From positions 11,777,201 through 11,841,200 of the forward strand of contig CM051028.1 in assembly GCA_027627225.1 (NCBI GenBank): a DNA stretch of 64,000 bases, given 5' to 3'. Made by a program: the position numbers and the translations under genes. This document shows positions 10,001-20,735 of this stretch, piece after piece. This DNA is from Congeria kusceri. Lineage: Eukaryota > Mollusca > Bivalvia > Myida > Dreissenidae. The notes beneath the pieces were generated by a model that ran no database searches, was not told where the DNA came from, and saw nothing but the letters and a program-made list of their open reading frames with translations. Position 1 is the stretch's first letter; every line of letters starts with the position of its first letter.

Positions 10001-12337
10001 TGGTACACAGATATTGAAAACATAATAGTGCACGAAACTGTTGACCAGAACGCCACCAATATAACTTCGTTTATACGTATCAACGTTGCTCAGACACTGT
10101 CTGGACGTCATGTAGGATGCAAAGTCGAGTGTGAGAAGTTTCAAGTCCTGTTGAAAGAGGAATACGTCTTACACTTACCGAGTATATATAAGCTATATCG
10201 CAATTTAAATAGTTGGTTGTTTCTTTTGTTACAGTTGAGCTGGAAAAACTATTTCGTGAATTGTCAATGATTTTAAATTGAAATTTACTGAAATGAGCTT
10301 ATTTATAATGTTATTTTATAAGTAAAAGCATTTCACATGATAAATAAAATTTCGAACTGCGTGTTACACGCAGGTGTGTGTGGGTGACGGTGATAGAAAT
10401 AAGATTCGTACGCAGCTAATAAACAAACAATATAATATTGGAAGTAAGCAGTGCTTTCATTGGAACGCATTTGAGTAGGACATTGTTATTAGCAAATGAT
10501 AATTGATTACCCATTTGCACAATAAAATAGAGGATGCAAAACAGCATGTATTTCAGAAATGTAATGTACAGTCTAATATATGCATTGTTTTGTGTTGCTT
10601 AATAGGCATATCCGATGCTACACATTCCAGCGGTGTTGGACCATGGATGTATATTGGAATAGGCATAGGTGGCTTGCTAGCTTTTGCGTGCATTGTCTTT
10701 GCCAGTGTCATTTGTGGCAAACGTAAGTCTCCTTCCATATTAGGACTGTTGATATGTAAGTTTGTGTTGAAGAAACTTATTTTTTCATGACCATTTATAA
10801 AATGTGCACCATTTCCATCTATGTCTTTTCAGGGTACTATGCAAAGAGACGTCAAGAAAACACGTATGTTGAGTTCTTACCTTTTTCATCATAAATTCTA
10901 TATTACATTTAAATATACAAACTTATTTGTTGAACGATGTGTTAATTGACATTCACGTTGTTAATCAAATGTTGTTGATTGTTTGATGTTTACTAGTTAT
11001 AGCAAAGCTATCGTTTTTCACTGTTAAACTTATTGCGATTATAATTCTTTAAACAATTATTAAATTACTTCTCAGCGACAACATTAACATAAAATTATTT
11101 TATTACAGACTTGCTGATCGAAAAGCGCAGCTAATATCAGACCAACCTACGCTTGGTAATACTTTTAATGAAAATACGTTGTAAATTACATGACGATGGA
11201 TTATTTGTGTTTAACTCATATCCACATATAACAAGTATGTTTTTGTGTTATCTTTTCCTTGACTACTTTAGGTATGTGAATTACAGGTAATCTATTATTT
11301 CATTGGCTGTGTGTCTAATGTTGTTGTTTTTTCCTTAAAGCCCAGCAAATTACACCCGAAGGAATGAGTATTATGGAACAGAGCGAACGAGAATACGAAG
11401 ACGTGGAAAATACGTCGAGACGTGCGGCAGATGCTGAGGTGTTATATATGTATATTTAATATTAATGTAACCGTTATTACGCAAAATGTAACTTCAATTT
11501 CACGAACAATCTTGATCAGCTAATCTAGTTCATTATTCATTATATATTATATATTATAAAGAGTCATTGACATTCTAAACATAAAACGTGAAATCAATCT
11601 ATTTTTTAAGCTATGTATGATTCAATTATTTCACATACTGAAATTACAGACACATCCGAAAGACCTGTCAGCGAATCAGGAGGACATCGAACTGCAAGAT
11701 ATGTGAGGCATAAATACAGCTTTATGTGATCACTAAATTCAATTTTTAATCGCATACGGGTTCTTTAAGTTTCATCTTTTATCTTTATCTTTAATTACAA
11801 AAGGAAATTGAGTATATGCTATTTTAAAATAAGTATTGCAAATAATATGCATTGGTTACGTACAAATTCTCATTTTTATCTTGCTAGGTTTCGCGTTCGC
11901 CAGGAAACACAAGGTAAAACATAATTTCTATGACATTTTCTTATTTAAAATGTTAAAATTTGATGCGTTTAAACTTCATCGAAGACAACATATACTTGAA
12001 CATTTCAGGTTCTAGTCTTGAAATTGACGACGGGGAATGTAACGAAAGACACTATGACGAAATTGATCCTACTACCGAAAGTCCATCTCCGAAACAGGTA
12101 CGTACTACATGTACATGTATTTACACATTGTTTCAGTTATTTTGATAGATCTATTCGTCAAATATATATGCCAACAAATATAATATATAACACATTTAAA
12201 TGTATTTTAAACTATTAATTTTTAAATCCCAGTTACAGACCGAAAACGCCACACCGGCACGGTATGAGGAACTTGTATGGTCAAAAAACGAAAAGGGTGC
12301 CACGTATATGAAACTGTTCCCGTCAACTTCTAAATGA
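7003..12337 (+). CDS. Type B Ig-like receptor with ITAM-like tail, copy 2 (complete)
   Basis: Fourteen exons: 7003-7030, 7187-7501, 8173-8478, 8793-9074, 9372-9665, 9885-10181, 10606-10722, 10833-10863, 11109-11155, 11341-11438, 11650-11702, 11888-11913, 12009-12097, 12239-12337. All junctions are GT-AG with matching phases and the sum is 2082 nt (693 residues plus stop). Predicted order: hydrophobic leader, five extracellular domains (about 10-507), one TM helix (about 520-540), and a tail of about 150 residues with tyrosines at 591 (YEDV), 647 (YDEI), 670 (YEEL) and 684 (YMKL). The ATG homologous to the paralogues' start (6974) meets a stop after eight codons, so I begin at the next in-frame ATG used by the leader, 7003. 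That leaves a very short signal peptide. This is likely a cell-surface recognition receptor; ligand and gene name are unknown. Confidence 0.82.
7187..7501 (+). CDS. Copy 2 exon 2: ectodomain 1, Ig-like without the usual first Cys
   Basis: Phase 1-1, 315 nt. It reads as a beta-sandwich: GRHVTFKFLPF, FKWMVLL with a core Trp, a Y-x-x-L stretch (ALYMKLTRVEERW), and VQVDCRG. The B-strand position has Thr/Phe instead of Cys, so the canonical Ig disulphide is absent. Paralogous to 17374-17685, 32612-32923 and the truncated 47929-48101. Confidence 0.8.
8173..8478 (+). CDS. Copy 2 exon 3: ectodomain 2, Ig-like
   Basis: Phase 1-1, 306 nt, after tttgaaaag. It has NDCGTLLVETFP, GDTARIAYY, a YRKWHG strand with the core Trp, N-glycosylation sequons (NHS, NFT) and LTIYNFTTPEEYYLEC, which resembles an Ig F-strand ending in Cys. 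Same length in copies 2 and 4. Confidence 0.82.
8793..9074 (+). CDS. Copy 2 exon 4: ectodomain 3, cysteine-rich
   Basis: Phase 1-1, 282 nt. It opens with four cysteines spaced C-x4-C-x2-C-x-C (CTINGCVDCLC), followed by INCS with sequons, VTMWIGS, DERLHLKIVNC and SAVVYVFG. The six-cysteine pattern is kept in copies 3 (22345-22627) and 4 (35502-35783). Later parts could be an Ig-like sandwich; the N-terminal knot is unfamiliar to me. Confidence 0.8.
9372..9665 (+). CDS. Copy 2 exon 5: ectodomain 4, C2-type Ig domain
   Basis: Phase 1-1, 294 nt, after gtttccaag. VNVTCVSYNSRPQPKL, then YTSILTVTSANRTWHGKNLTC, is the B to F strand pattern of a C2-set (CD80-like) Ig domain with both cysteines present and several N-glycosylation sequons (NVT, NRT, NLT, NGT). 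Confidence 0.85.
9885..10181 (+). CDS. Copy 2 exon 6: ectodomain 5, Ig-like
   Basis: Phase 1-1, 297 nt, after tatttcag. LEFTCTAAGTNDKCSIKWYT gives B-strand Cys and C-strand Trp. IRINVAQTLSGRHVGCKVEC gives the F-strand Cys. It ends just before the membrane with EEYVLHLP. Confidence 0.83.
10606..10722 (+). CDS. Copy 2 exon 7: transmembrane exon
   Basis: Phase 1-1, 117 nt. A Ser/His-rich linker leads into a single hydrophobic helix (YIGIGIGGLLAFACIVFASV) and a basic end (CGKR). No charged residue sits in the helix that would suggest pairing with an adaptor. Confidence 0.85.
10833..11913 (+). CDS. Copy 2 exons 8-12: proximal cytoplasmic tail
   Basis: Five small exons: 10833-10863 (basic, YYAKRRQEN), 11109-11155, 11341-11438 (EREYEDVEN, then SRRAAD), 11650-11702 (acidic, QEDIELQ) and 11888-11913. 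Phases run 1-2, 2-1, 1-0, 0-2, 2-1. Only splice-site and phase conservation with copy 4 supports the smallest ones. YEDV is a possible SH2 docking site, conserved as YEEV in copy 4. Confidence 0.7.
12009..12097 (+). CDS. Copy 2 exon 13: tail exon with YDEI
   Basis: Phase 1-0, 89 nt, after catttcag and before gtacgt. It is acidic and contains RHYDEIDPTTES. The motif is conserved as QYDEIDPD in copy 4 (41438-41544). YxxI fits an SH2 docking site but not the stricter ITIM consensus, since Arg is at position -2. Confidence 0.78.
12239..12337 (+). CDS. Copy 2 exon 14: terminal exon with YEEL-x10-YMKL
   Basis: Phase 0, 33 codons including TGA, after gttacag. Two YxxL motifs, YEEL and YMKL, are separated by ten residues, within the 6-12 spacing accepted for ITAM-like motifs. 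This is consensus matching only. The homologous exon in copy 4 stops before the second motif. Confidence 0.78.
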   Translation, partial: TENATPARYEELVWSKNEKGATYMKLFPSTSK

Positions 12338-14125
12338 GGACGTGTTTATCGAGTCGAACATATTGTTTTGATGAAGTATACAGATTTTCTTACTACTGTC
12401 AATATTGTACACTATGTAAATATGTTATATTCAATTTCAGAACTGTTTTGCGTTTTTGATAGTTATTGATTGTAAACGAGATGATATTTATAATCAATAA
12501 CTTATTCATTTATGATTATAAGTGAAAATAATATACGGCGAACTAGAGGGTACCAATGATAGCTTTGCATTATACATATTGTAGGGTACTGTGCAATGCA
12601 GACATGTGTATGGCCCAGAATTGGAAATTTGTTTGAAACTACTCTGAAAGTATAATGAACGGTACACATATATTAACAACTTATCTCAAAGAGAGGGCAT
12701 CGGCATTTGTAAACACTTGAAAACACTTATGCTCACATGTGTGAAAAATGACGTAAATGTCAGATATGCAACACAAATTGTGCGCGGACAAATATGGTTG
12801 TAAACATTACACGGCACATGCAATTATATACCTACAGCGTTTTATTAGCCCTTGTTGTAAATAGAAACTGATTCGACAGAACTCTTGCATGCAAAAGGTA
12901 TCACCAGTATACACGTTTGTCCAGTGGTAATAATAGTGCCATGTTACAGTTGTTTGCGCTGTTTAGTCGATCCATGACATAACAAATGGATAACTTACAG
13001 TATGTAAATATTAGGTTCTTTAAACAGGTATATGTATATATTCAGGTTATTATTCATTATATTGAAATAGATATGTATTTGTTTCAGATGAATAAAACAG
13101 TAAAATATAACGCAAATCCAATCTTTTGTACAGATGATGTGCTGTTTATCCCGTTGCTTGACGTTAGCAAACCAATTCCATTAAACTAAATTGTTGTTAC
13201 TTCCGCCAAGGAAGTAATTTTTACTGGCATTGGTTGTTTTGTGTGTTTGTTTGTTAGTATTTTACGCAAAATTTTCTGAACGGCAAATAGTGCATGAACA
13301 TAACTGGGGACTTTCAATGTTAGAACATGGGATATAGGGATAATTGTCACGGTATGTTGTATAACAAATCATTTGCACAACGCATTTATGGATTCCTTGC
13401 AAGCATATTAGGATATGATTTGTCAATGTATGCCTGCTAGTCATATAGTGAACAATACTGGTGGTGATCGCTAAATGATTGCATGTCATTTGATTTTTAG
13501 TTTTGGGATAGATCATTAATGCATGGTTGTTAAAATTTGATTTGACGTTTGTTATAAAGTAACACAATAAAGATATTTAATACCATGTATGTGTTACAGT
13601 TGTTTTATTGAAAATGGGTATTTCCAAAACTCAATAAATGTTAATCTTATGGTGTAACGTATATTTTGCAATTTCAAGTACTCAGTGAAATGACTCAGTA
13701 CTCAACTATTTGAAAATGATGGTGTAATACTCAAGGGGTCAAAAATCCATATATGTTGATTTGTTTAGAAAATCTGTTCAGAATCAGTTAGGAAAATATC
13801 AAAAATATATATTGTACAATATATTAAGCAGATTATTTATAGATGCAGGAAAACCGGTTGTGATACTGGGATTGAAAGTTAAACAGAAGTGTTATACATT
13901 TTTAATGTCTAGTACAACTGCACATAAATATCGTACACACGCATAATGTATGAAAACAATAAAGAACAACTTCAAGCAACATAATTGTGTGTACATAACT
14001 ATGTACCGGTACCCACAATTATTGTAGACACTTTTGTAATAAACAATAACGCAAGGTCTCACTACAAATGCTTTAACACGACTTTGTACACGAGAACAAT
14101 TATTGTTTTTTATTTATTCAGATAC
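12338..14125. other. 3' flank of copy 2, no second gene seen
   Basis: AT-rich sequence. The first AATAAA in the sense direction is at 13566-13571, about 1.2 kb past the stop, so a long 3' UTR is possible. About 13850-13950 resembles the 3' flank of copy 4 (about 42630-42720), sharing GTGATA-TGGGATTGAA and TTTAAT-TCT-G-ACAACT, consistent with shared duplication. Confidence 0.45.
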
Positions 14126-14221
14126 ATGGAGTTGTTAGCAACATCCCTGTTGTGTTGTCTTGGCGTAGCGAGTGTACCTGCTCCCGGATATTATTATTCC
14201 ACTAGTGCACATTTACGTTGA
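14126..14221 (+). CDS. Possible small secreted peptide or leader exon, 31 aa
   Basis: An ATG five bases after an acceptor-like tatttattcag opens a frame of 31 codons. The first 17 residues look like a classic signal peptide (MELLATSLLCCLGVASV), followed by PAPGYYYSTSAHLR and a stop. No other exon of such a gene was found nearby. It may be chance or a relic. Confidence 0.25.
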   Translation: MELLATSLLCCLGVASVPAPGYYYSTSAHLR

Positions 14222-14264
14222 AATATAAACAAAGCGAAACTCCATTTGAGACAGCAAGATAAAA

Positions 14265-14470
14265 CTTTTATTAGCAGCCCGGGGTCCTTTATTGATAGCA
14301 AGTGACCAATTGCCAAAAAATTACGCAGCACATCACAAACACACATAACAAACACACAACACACATAAATAAAACTAGGGTCACCACCTTGGAACGGTCA
14401 GTGCAAAGCATCGGGGCCTTGAACAGGTTTATGTGCGCACGAACCTCACACTTGGCCCAGAATTAATCAC
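14265..14470 (-). repeat. Interspersed repeat, copy 2 (unclassified)
   Basis: Second copy of the element at 5690-5890, better preserved. GCAAGTGACCAATTGCC, a CACA-rich stretch and GGAACGGTCAGTGCAAAGCA are readable, ending near CTTGGCCCAGAA. Confidence 0.6.
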
Positions 14471-16107
14471 AAAACATGTCAGCATCGCAATTCAAATAAG
14501 ACATCAATAAAAGAGAATACTATTCAATTTAATTACCAATCCATTACTCAATGGCTTGATGCAAACCAGAGTAGCAGGAATTGCAACTTTCTGAGGCACT
14601 ATGAAATGAAACAAAAAACAAGTTTCAACTACATCTAAAAAGCTTTAAAGACATAGCATCATAAAGTTCAATTTTTAGATCATCGTCATGCAATTTCAGG
14701 AAGAAGCCGTAATGTTGGGTCTACAAAGCCAGATTACATGGCTTTGTTGTATATGTTTATTTTAAACTGAATAAAACTCAATATAGTATTCTACATCTTC
14801 CTGCCAACCCAATTTGAAAAACAAAATATTAACTTAATGAACGTGGGTGTTAAAACCAGTGTATAAATCGGAAATGCTTTAAAATATAACATAAAAGGTC
14901 ACACTATAGCCTAGATAATCTTACGCTACGTCACTGAGACAGTAAAAATATTTAAATGATGACGTAATCCAGAAATGCGCAATGCACACGATGACGTCAT
15001 AATTTTAAAAGGCAAAGAAGTAAACGTTACTTATCCACCATCTTAAAACGACCAAATTTGTAACGATGAAAGAAATTAAGTGTCGAAACTAATAAGCTTG
15101 TGTTTTTTTTAGTATAAGCGCATTATATCCTTTTGATAAGAAAGAGTGTACTAAATTATTAAGGATACGTTTAGCATTCACTTTAGCATATTTACATTTG
15201 CGAACACGTTCTTTTATTTAGCCTCGCTAAATTAACTTACCTGTATTCGACACTAACCTAATATTCTCTATATAACAAATGCGTTGTTCATTTACATATC
15301 TTTGTTTCTGTGCAGTTAAAATAGAATAGTAATTTTGTTTTCATCTGAATTCCGTTCTTTTCATCAGTAGACTGTCCAGATACAAAGTATTTACACAAAG
15401 TGTTTTTTTGTTCTTATTATTTTATTATGTCAAGGTATATACCGAGATTTTTTCGCTGACATTTAATTCAATTTATAGCGATATGTGTGTCTGTATTGTA
15501 ATGTACATATTCGTATCTTACAACTTAACATATTCCGACTTCATTCCCCATCCGAATATTGATACTAAATACTATTGTTATAATGCTTTGTCTATAAAAT
15601 GCATTGTTTTAGCAGGATATTGTTCTACACACTTTTAGGAATTTAAATCTGTGTATTTACTTCATGTTTAGTCCATTTAACGATGATTGTTGAAAGAATC
15701 AAAATTCATGCACTGCCAAAATGGCAAAAGCAATGTACATTGTTTACTACACGCGTCGGAATATGATGGAATGTTATTAAATGCATTTTATCCTTAAAGA
15801 CTTGTCAAATTGTTAATTATAGCTTTTATGTGTGCATTATAAGATGATTTTTATTATAAATTGCATATTGTTTATACATGTTTATTGATAAACCTTAATG
15901 GTTCACTATTTGAGACGCTGACTGCGTATGAATTACTGTACTGGTGCAGCAATTCATATTGTGTTGTTATAAATGCATAATTAAAGCTACTGGTTGTTTT
16001 CATGTATAAAGTTGAACTTCTTCAATGATTAAGAAGTTACATTTATGTGATTTTCAATTTATTTGAATTGTAGTTTTTATTATTGTTAAGGCATAGCCAC
16101 ATTACTT
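14471..16107. other. Spacer before copy 3
   Basis: AT-rich, with no open frame that shows a domain. Nothing recognised apart from possible older repeat debris around 14930-15110. Confidence 0.4.
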
Positions 16108-16211
16108 CCTTATATGCTGCTGGATGCTGCACGATTCTGATTGGTTGCAGCTTAATGTGCAGAATCTGATTGGCTGCAGCTAAATATTCAGCATCCGAAT
16201 GGTATATAAGG
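16108..16211. repeat. Inverted repeat with promoter-like elements
   Basis: CCTTATATGCTGCTGGATGCTG at the left is matched in inverted form by CAGCATCC and TATATAAGG at the right. Two ATTGG (CCAAT) elements, each followed by a TGCAG stretch (GATTGGTTGCAG, GATTGGCTGCAG), lie between, and TATATAAG at 16203 is followed about 25 nt later by CTCAGTTTT. AAAAGTAAGA at about 16281 could be a splice donor of a noncoding first exon. It may be a small foldback element or an upstream promoter of copy 3. Confidence 0.4.
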
Positions 16212-16856
16212 AGCTTCTCCGCTCAGTTTTGGCAACAGTTGCTAACAACAAACATCACTGTTCGCTACATAGAAAACCTTAAAAGTAAGAACTAAAACAT
16301 TGTTAAATCCTGGGTAACATTGAAATTACGATTAAACAACGCACTTTATTATTTTCTAACGTTCTAGCAATATATTTATACTAGTAAAAGCTGATTATTA
16401 TTGAAGTTATAGAAAATATAATTAAGAACGTTTCTAAGACTAAGAACTGTTTTATGATAAAGATATTTTAAAACAGAGCAACTGTTCGGCAAACGTTCGT
16501 AATTACGGTCATACTAAGTAAACTGAAATGAATATTATTACGTTATCACTATTATGCAAGTAGATCTACGAATAAATGTTGAAACTTTAATCAATCTCCA
16601 TATTTACTAGAGTTTGCTGCCAGACTCAAACTCTAATCAACACTGATATTATCAAGAAGCTTCATTGTAATGTAGCTTAAAGTATTATAAGAATGAAAGA
16701 GGAATTTAGTAACCTAAGCACGACACAGCTTATTCCTATTGCGTGTCCGTTCTTCTTATGACTAGTTTTGTAGATTATGACGCGTTACATTCAATTCATG
16801 TCGTATAGTTTATAACGTTTAACTCATATGACATATTCATATATCTTCGTATGCAG

Positions 16857-16920
16857 TATCAAGGAAATATTATAAATAATTTCCTATTATACAATGTGGA
16901 GTGTGAAGCCTTTTAACAAA
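16857..16920 (+). promoter_or_regulatory. Conserved proximal promoter block, copy 3
   Basis: CAAGGAAATATTATAAATAA, TTTCCTATTATACAATGTGG. GGAAAT and ATTTCC form an inverted pair around TATAAATA. Lies about 75-95 nt before the ATG at 16955. Same arrangement as in copies 2, 4 and 5. Confidence 0.5.
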
Positions 16921-17054
16921 ACAATGGTGCTAGTGATTCATTGTAAGTCCTAAGATGGCAACTGCAAGTTCTAACTCCTCAAAAATGCTTGGGATGTTAT
17001 TCTTATTCATCGGTAAATAACAATGTCCTTTTATTATTTTTAGAAATAATAGCA

Positions 17055-17197
17055 TGATCATCATCAACAACAACACCATCTTCATCAACATCATCAGCAT
17101 CATTATTTATAATAAAATAATAATAATAATAATAACAATAAGACTAATAATAGTAGTAGTAGTAAAAGTAGTAGTATTAGTCGTCGTCGTCGTCGTC

Positions 17198-17267
<70 letters not shown>

Positions 17268-17295
17268 AAGTAGTAGTAGAAGGAGGAGGAGCACT
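17055..17295 (+). repeat. Trinucleotide microsatellite in intron 1 of copy 3
   Basis: ATC/ATA-type triplets pass into a long (AGT)n run (about 17150-17280) with an interrupting (CGT)n block. Open frames of poly-Val or poly-Leu over it are artefacts of the repeat. Confidence 0.97.
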
Positions 17296-17779
17296 TACTT
17301 GCTTGATTGCTTGCAGCTTGCTTACTTACTTACTTGTGAAATTAAATTGGAGCGTGCATTTGTTTACTTTCAGCTGTACAAGATGGGATACTTTCAAAGA
17401 TAACTGGGACAGTAACATTGGTTGGACCAGCCTTGTCAGACGAAACGTAACGTTCAGATTTGTACCTTTTGATAAAGAGCTTGAATTGAAGCCCGCAGAC
17501 ATTAAATGGAAAGCAATGCTTCGGTACGACGGTGTTTGCAAATATCACACACTCGCATATTCAATGTGTTGAAAAACGAGCACTTTACATGAAGCTAATT
17601 CGTGCAGATGAAAAATGGGAGGGTGCCTATGTGCAAGTGGAGTACAATAACAGTATGTCCAAGATGGTTATGCTTCACCTGCAAGGTATATTAAGTGTAT
17701 GAAATTATAAAGGTCAAAATTGTTGCACTTTTTAAATAACAAAATGTGCATACAATATCTAGTGTTTCGATATTGTGAT

Positions 17780-18620
17780 GCTTTGCTCAGCACAAAGTGT
17801 TCAAGGGTGAGCTTTTGTGGTCAGTGGTTGTCCGCCGTGAGTCTTCCTCCTTGCCGTCCGTCGTCCAAATAACATAAACACTCTTCTCCTCTGAAACTTG
17901 GTGGAAATTAAGCAAACTTGGCAAGAATGCTCTTTGGGTGAACTCCTACCATATTCCTTCAAATCAATTTGATACTTTAAAAAACATGGCCGCCAAAGAG
18001 CGTGGCTGTTTACCTTAAATGGCTATATTGAAAACTTTGAAAATCTTCTTGTCCGTAACTATTTGCTAGAATTCCAAATAATTTCACAGAAAAGGTCCTT
18101 GGGTGATTCATTTAAATCGTGTTGATTCGTTAAACAATCTGGTCACCAGAGGACGGGGCAGTTTTTCTTATGTGGCTTTGTTCAAAAATTGATAATCTTT
18201 TTGTCTGAAACCACTGGCTAGATTTTAAGGTACTTTTACAAGAAATGAGCCCTTGCTGACCACATTCCGTTAGATAATTTAGATTTTTTTTTTAACATGA
18301 CCATCAGGGGGCGGGACAGTTTTGCTTATATGTCTTTATTTAAAACGTTGGAAATCTTCTGATCTGAAGCCAATAGCAGGATTTCGAAATAATTAAACAG
18401 AAATGTGTCATGCATAACTTTAGTACAAATTCCTTTAAAGCATTTGAATTCTTTGAGAAACATGGAATCCAAGCGGCTGGGCAGTTTTCATTATGACTTT
18501 TTTTTAAAACTTTGAAAATCTTCTTGTCTGAAACCACTTGCTTTATTTCGAAATAATTTCACAGAAATGATCCCTGGGTGACTATCTACCATATTCCCTT
18601 AAAATAATTTGATTATGTAA
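17780..18620 (-). repeat. Mollusc-type internally repetitive element, minus orientation
   Basis: Starts with GGGTGAGCTTTTGTGGTCAG and a CCGTCCGTCGTCC stretch, then repeats units of about 110-150 bp containing GGGTGA, ACCATATTC, TTTGAAAATCTTCTTGTC and TTTCGAAATAATTTCACAGAAA. The start is the reverse complement of the end of 42722-44228, so both belong to one class of element in opposite orientation. Confidence 0.7.
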
Positions 18621-20011
18621 TAATATCTGTCTGTTGTGCATCGTTGATGTATGTTGCCAACGTTTTACTTCAAACATCTCGAACAATCTATTAAATGTTT
18701 ACAATCCATTATGATTCATTAAACCCAGGCGAGCGATCCAGGGAACTTTCGACCTTCTTGTTTGTCATTAATACAAGCATACAAATGGTGTGTGTTACAT
18801 AAAAAACTTGCTTTCTTCTGATAAAATCAACCAAATCATGCATATCAATTATATTTCTAAAGGTATGCATGGACAATAATTGACGTGAATAATGTCCAAT
18901 AAATATGTATCGTTGCCAAATTTAGCGATTTAGCGCTGTCGCAAGGTCACGTGATACGATCCGAATATGCTTGCTTACAGCGAGACATTTAGCGTGCGCA
19001 TAAATTACAACTAAATTTAAATATACCGAACGATACGTATTGCACGATAAGCTTGCATATTAGGCTCCGCCCCACAGTTACCGTTCTGATATCACATTTA
19101 TTGCATCCCGAAAAACAAAGAAAACTCTCTGAAATATGGTATGAATACTATTGCTTGCAATCTAAATACTCTTACATTAAACAGAAGAAATACGGAAATC
19201 AAATAATAAACCAATAATAAACCAATATTAGATGTGCCATTTATACTGTATTCCGATTTATTTATTTTTTTCAATTAATGATCACAGGTACTCACCATTT
19301 GCTGAGATATGTAACAACATTACACACTAAACTTAAACCAAAACCTTTTTGTTTGAAATTCTGTTATTATCGTACGAATGTTGAAGCTTAGTATGCCCAT
19401 GAATATTCCATGTATTTTCGTAAATCTATTTTAAGCTACTAGCTAAAAGGAGTCTTAGACATAAATAATGTATAGATTAAATCCTTATTACGTAACAATG
19501 GATATTGTAGTGCAGTCGTAAGTTTTTAAGCGTGATGTTTTGGGTTCTAATCCCAGAACAGGCACTTTTAATTTATACAATTTATGTATTTATTTTATTT
19601 AATTAATTTAATTCATCCTTTTGCTGTCATCATAATACGGAATCTCATCATCAGTCTCGATTCTGACACTATAGAGCTGCAACGATACTGCGAGCGAAAC
19701 AAAGTCTTTGTGAATGCATTTTTATGTAGATAAGATTATTAAAGTAATAAAAGTAAAACAAATATTTAAAAAGTAAAGCAAAAATGTCATGAGAATAGCT
19801 TATGCTGAAGTTAAAGAAAATAACAAAAAAAAATATTTTGGCAGTATTCGAACCACAGTCATTGTGATTCAAAGTCTAAAACACTATCCAACGTGCTGTT
19901 CTTCCTGACACTTGTTGATGGGGGGCTTTTGTTATAAGATTATGAAATCCGTGCTTTGGACGCTAGATGAATGTTTAACCAATATAAATAGAACGGTCCG
20001 GCGCTACGGAT
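18621..20011. other. Intron 2 of copy 3, remaining part
   Basis: No coding features. A segment at about 19700-19870 (TCTTTGTGAATGCAT, TTAAAGTAATAAAA, then TCGAACCACAGT) recurs at about 20421-20520 inside the SINE cluster. Confidence 0.5.
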
Positions 20012-20312
20012 GTGGCGGATCCGTGGTCTAGTGGTAACGCACTGGCTTCAAAACCCAGGGGTCGCAGGTTCGAGCCCCCGCCACACCCTAACCTACTAAC
20101 TCGTCTTTCGCATGAGACGTTAAACCGAGGTGCAGTGTACTAGATGCTTCACACCGGGCACTAGAAGACCCAGGGTCGCCTCTGGAACGGGGCGTCTCCT
20201 GTATCTTGCACTATCCCCTGTAACCAACTAACAAGTCTTCTGGGGCGATGGCCATATATGAGAGAATCCCGGTGCACTCGATAAAAATGTACTACACACA
20301 TACCGGAGATTA
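20012..20312 (+). mobile_element. tRNA-derived SINE
   Basis: The head 20012-20084 looks like a tRNA: GTGGCGG pairs with CCGCCAC as a 7-bp acceptor stem, box A is like TGGTCTAGTGG and box B is GGTTCGAGCCC. The body continues with GCATGAGACGTTAAACCGAG, GGGCACTAGAAGACCCAGGG and GGCGATGGCCATAT. The overall plan is that of a tRNA-headed metazoan SINE. I cannot name the family with certainty. Confidence 0.75.
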
Positions 20313-20313
20313 A

Positions 20314-20735
20314 GTGGCGGATCCGTGGTCTAGAGGTTACGCACTGGCTTTATAATCCAGGGGTCGCATGTTCGAGCCCCGCTACACCCAAACCTACTTA
20401 CTCGTCTTTGTACTAACGCATCTTTGTGAATGCATATTTATGTTGATAAAATAATTAAAGTAATAAAAAAATAACATACAGAAAAAAAAGTGATTTTTTA
20501 GCAGGATTAGAACCACAGTGAGCCCCCGCTACACTCTAACCTATTAACTCGTCTCTCGCATGAGACGTAAAACCGAGGTGCATTGTACTAGGTGCTTTAC
20601 AACGAGCACTACAAGACCCAGGGTCGACTCTGGAACGGTGGCTTCTCCTGTATCTATCACTATATACCCCGTAACCCAACCAGCAAGTATTCTCTGTGCG
20701 ATGGCCATATCTGAGAGTATTATTAATATAGAGCT
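20314..20735 (+). mobile_element. Second SINE copy, interrupted
   Basis: A second tRNA-like head (20314 to about 20400) directly follows the first SINE. Its body stops at ACTCGTCTTTG, is interrupted by about 110 bp matching nearby 19700-19870, and a SINE body resumes at about 20521 (ACTCGTCTCTCGCATGAGACG) to about 20735. Confidence 0.65.

Noticed and set aside
17054..17572. Open frame of 172 codons with poly-Val, and a poly-Leu frame on the other strand
   Set aside because: They only translate the (AGT)n microsatellite. The right end of the first overlaps the real but broken ectodomain 1 exon of copy 3.
20012..20084. Functional tRNA gene
   Set aside because: The tRNA-like fold has an imperfect anticodon stem, the sequence continues into a SINE body, and a second degenerate copy with a different anticodon loop follows.
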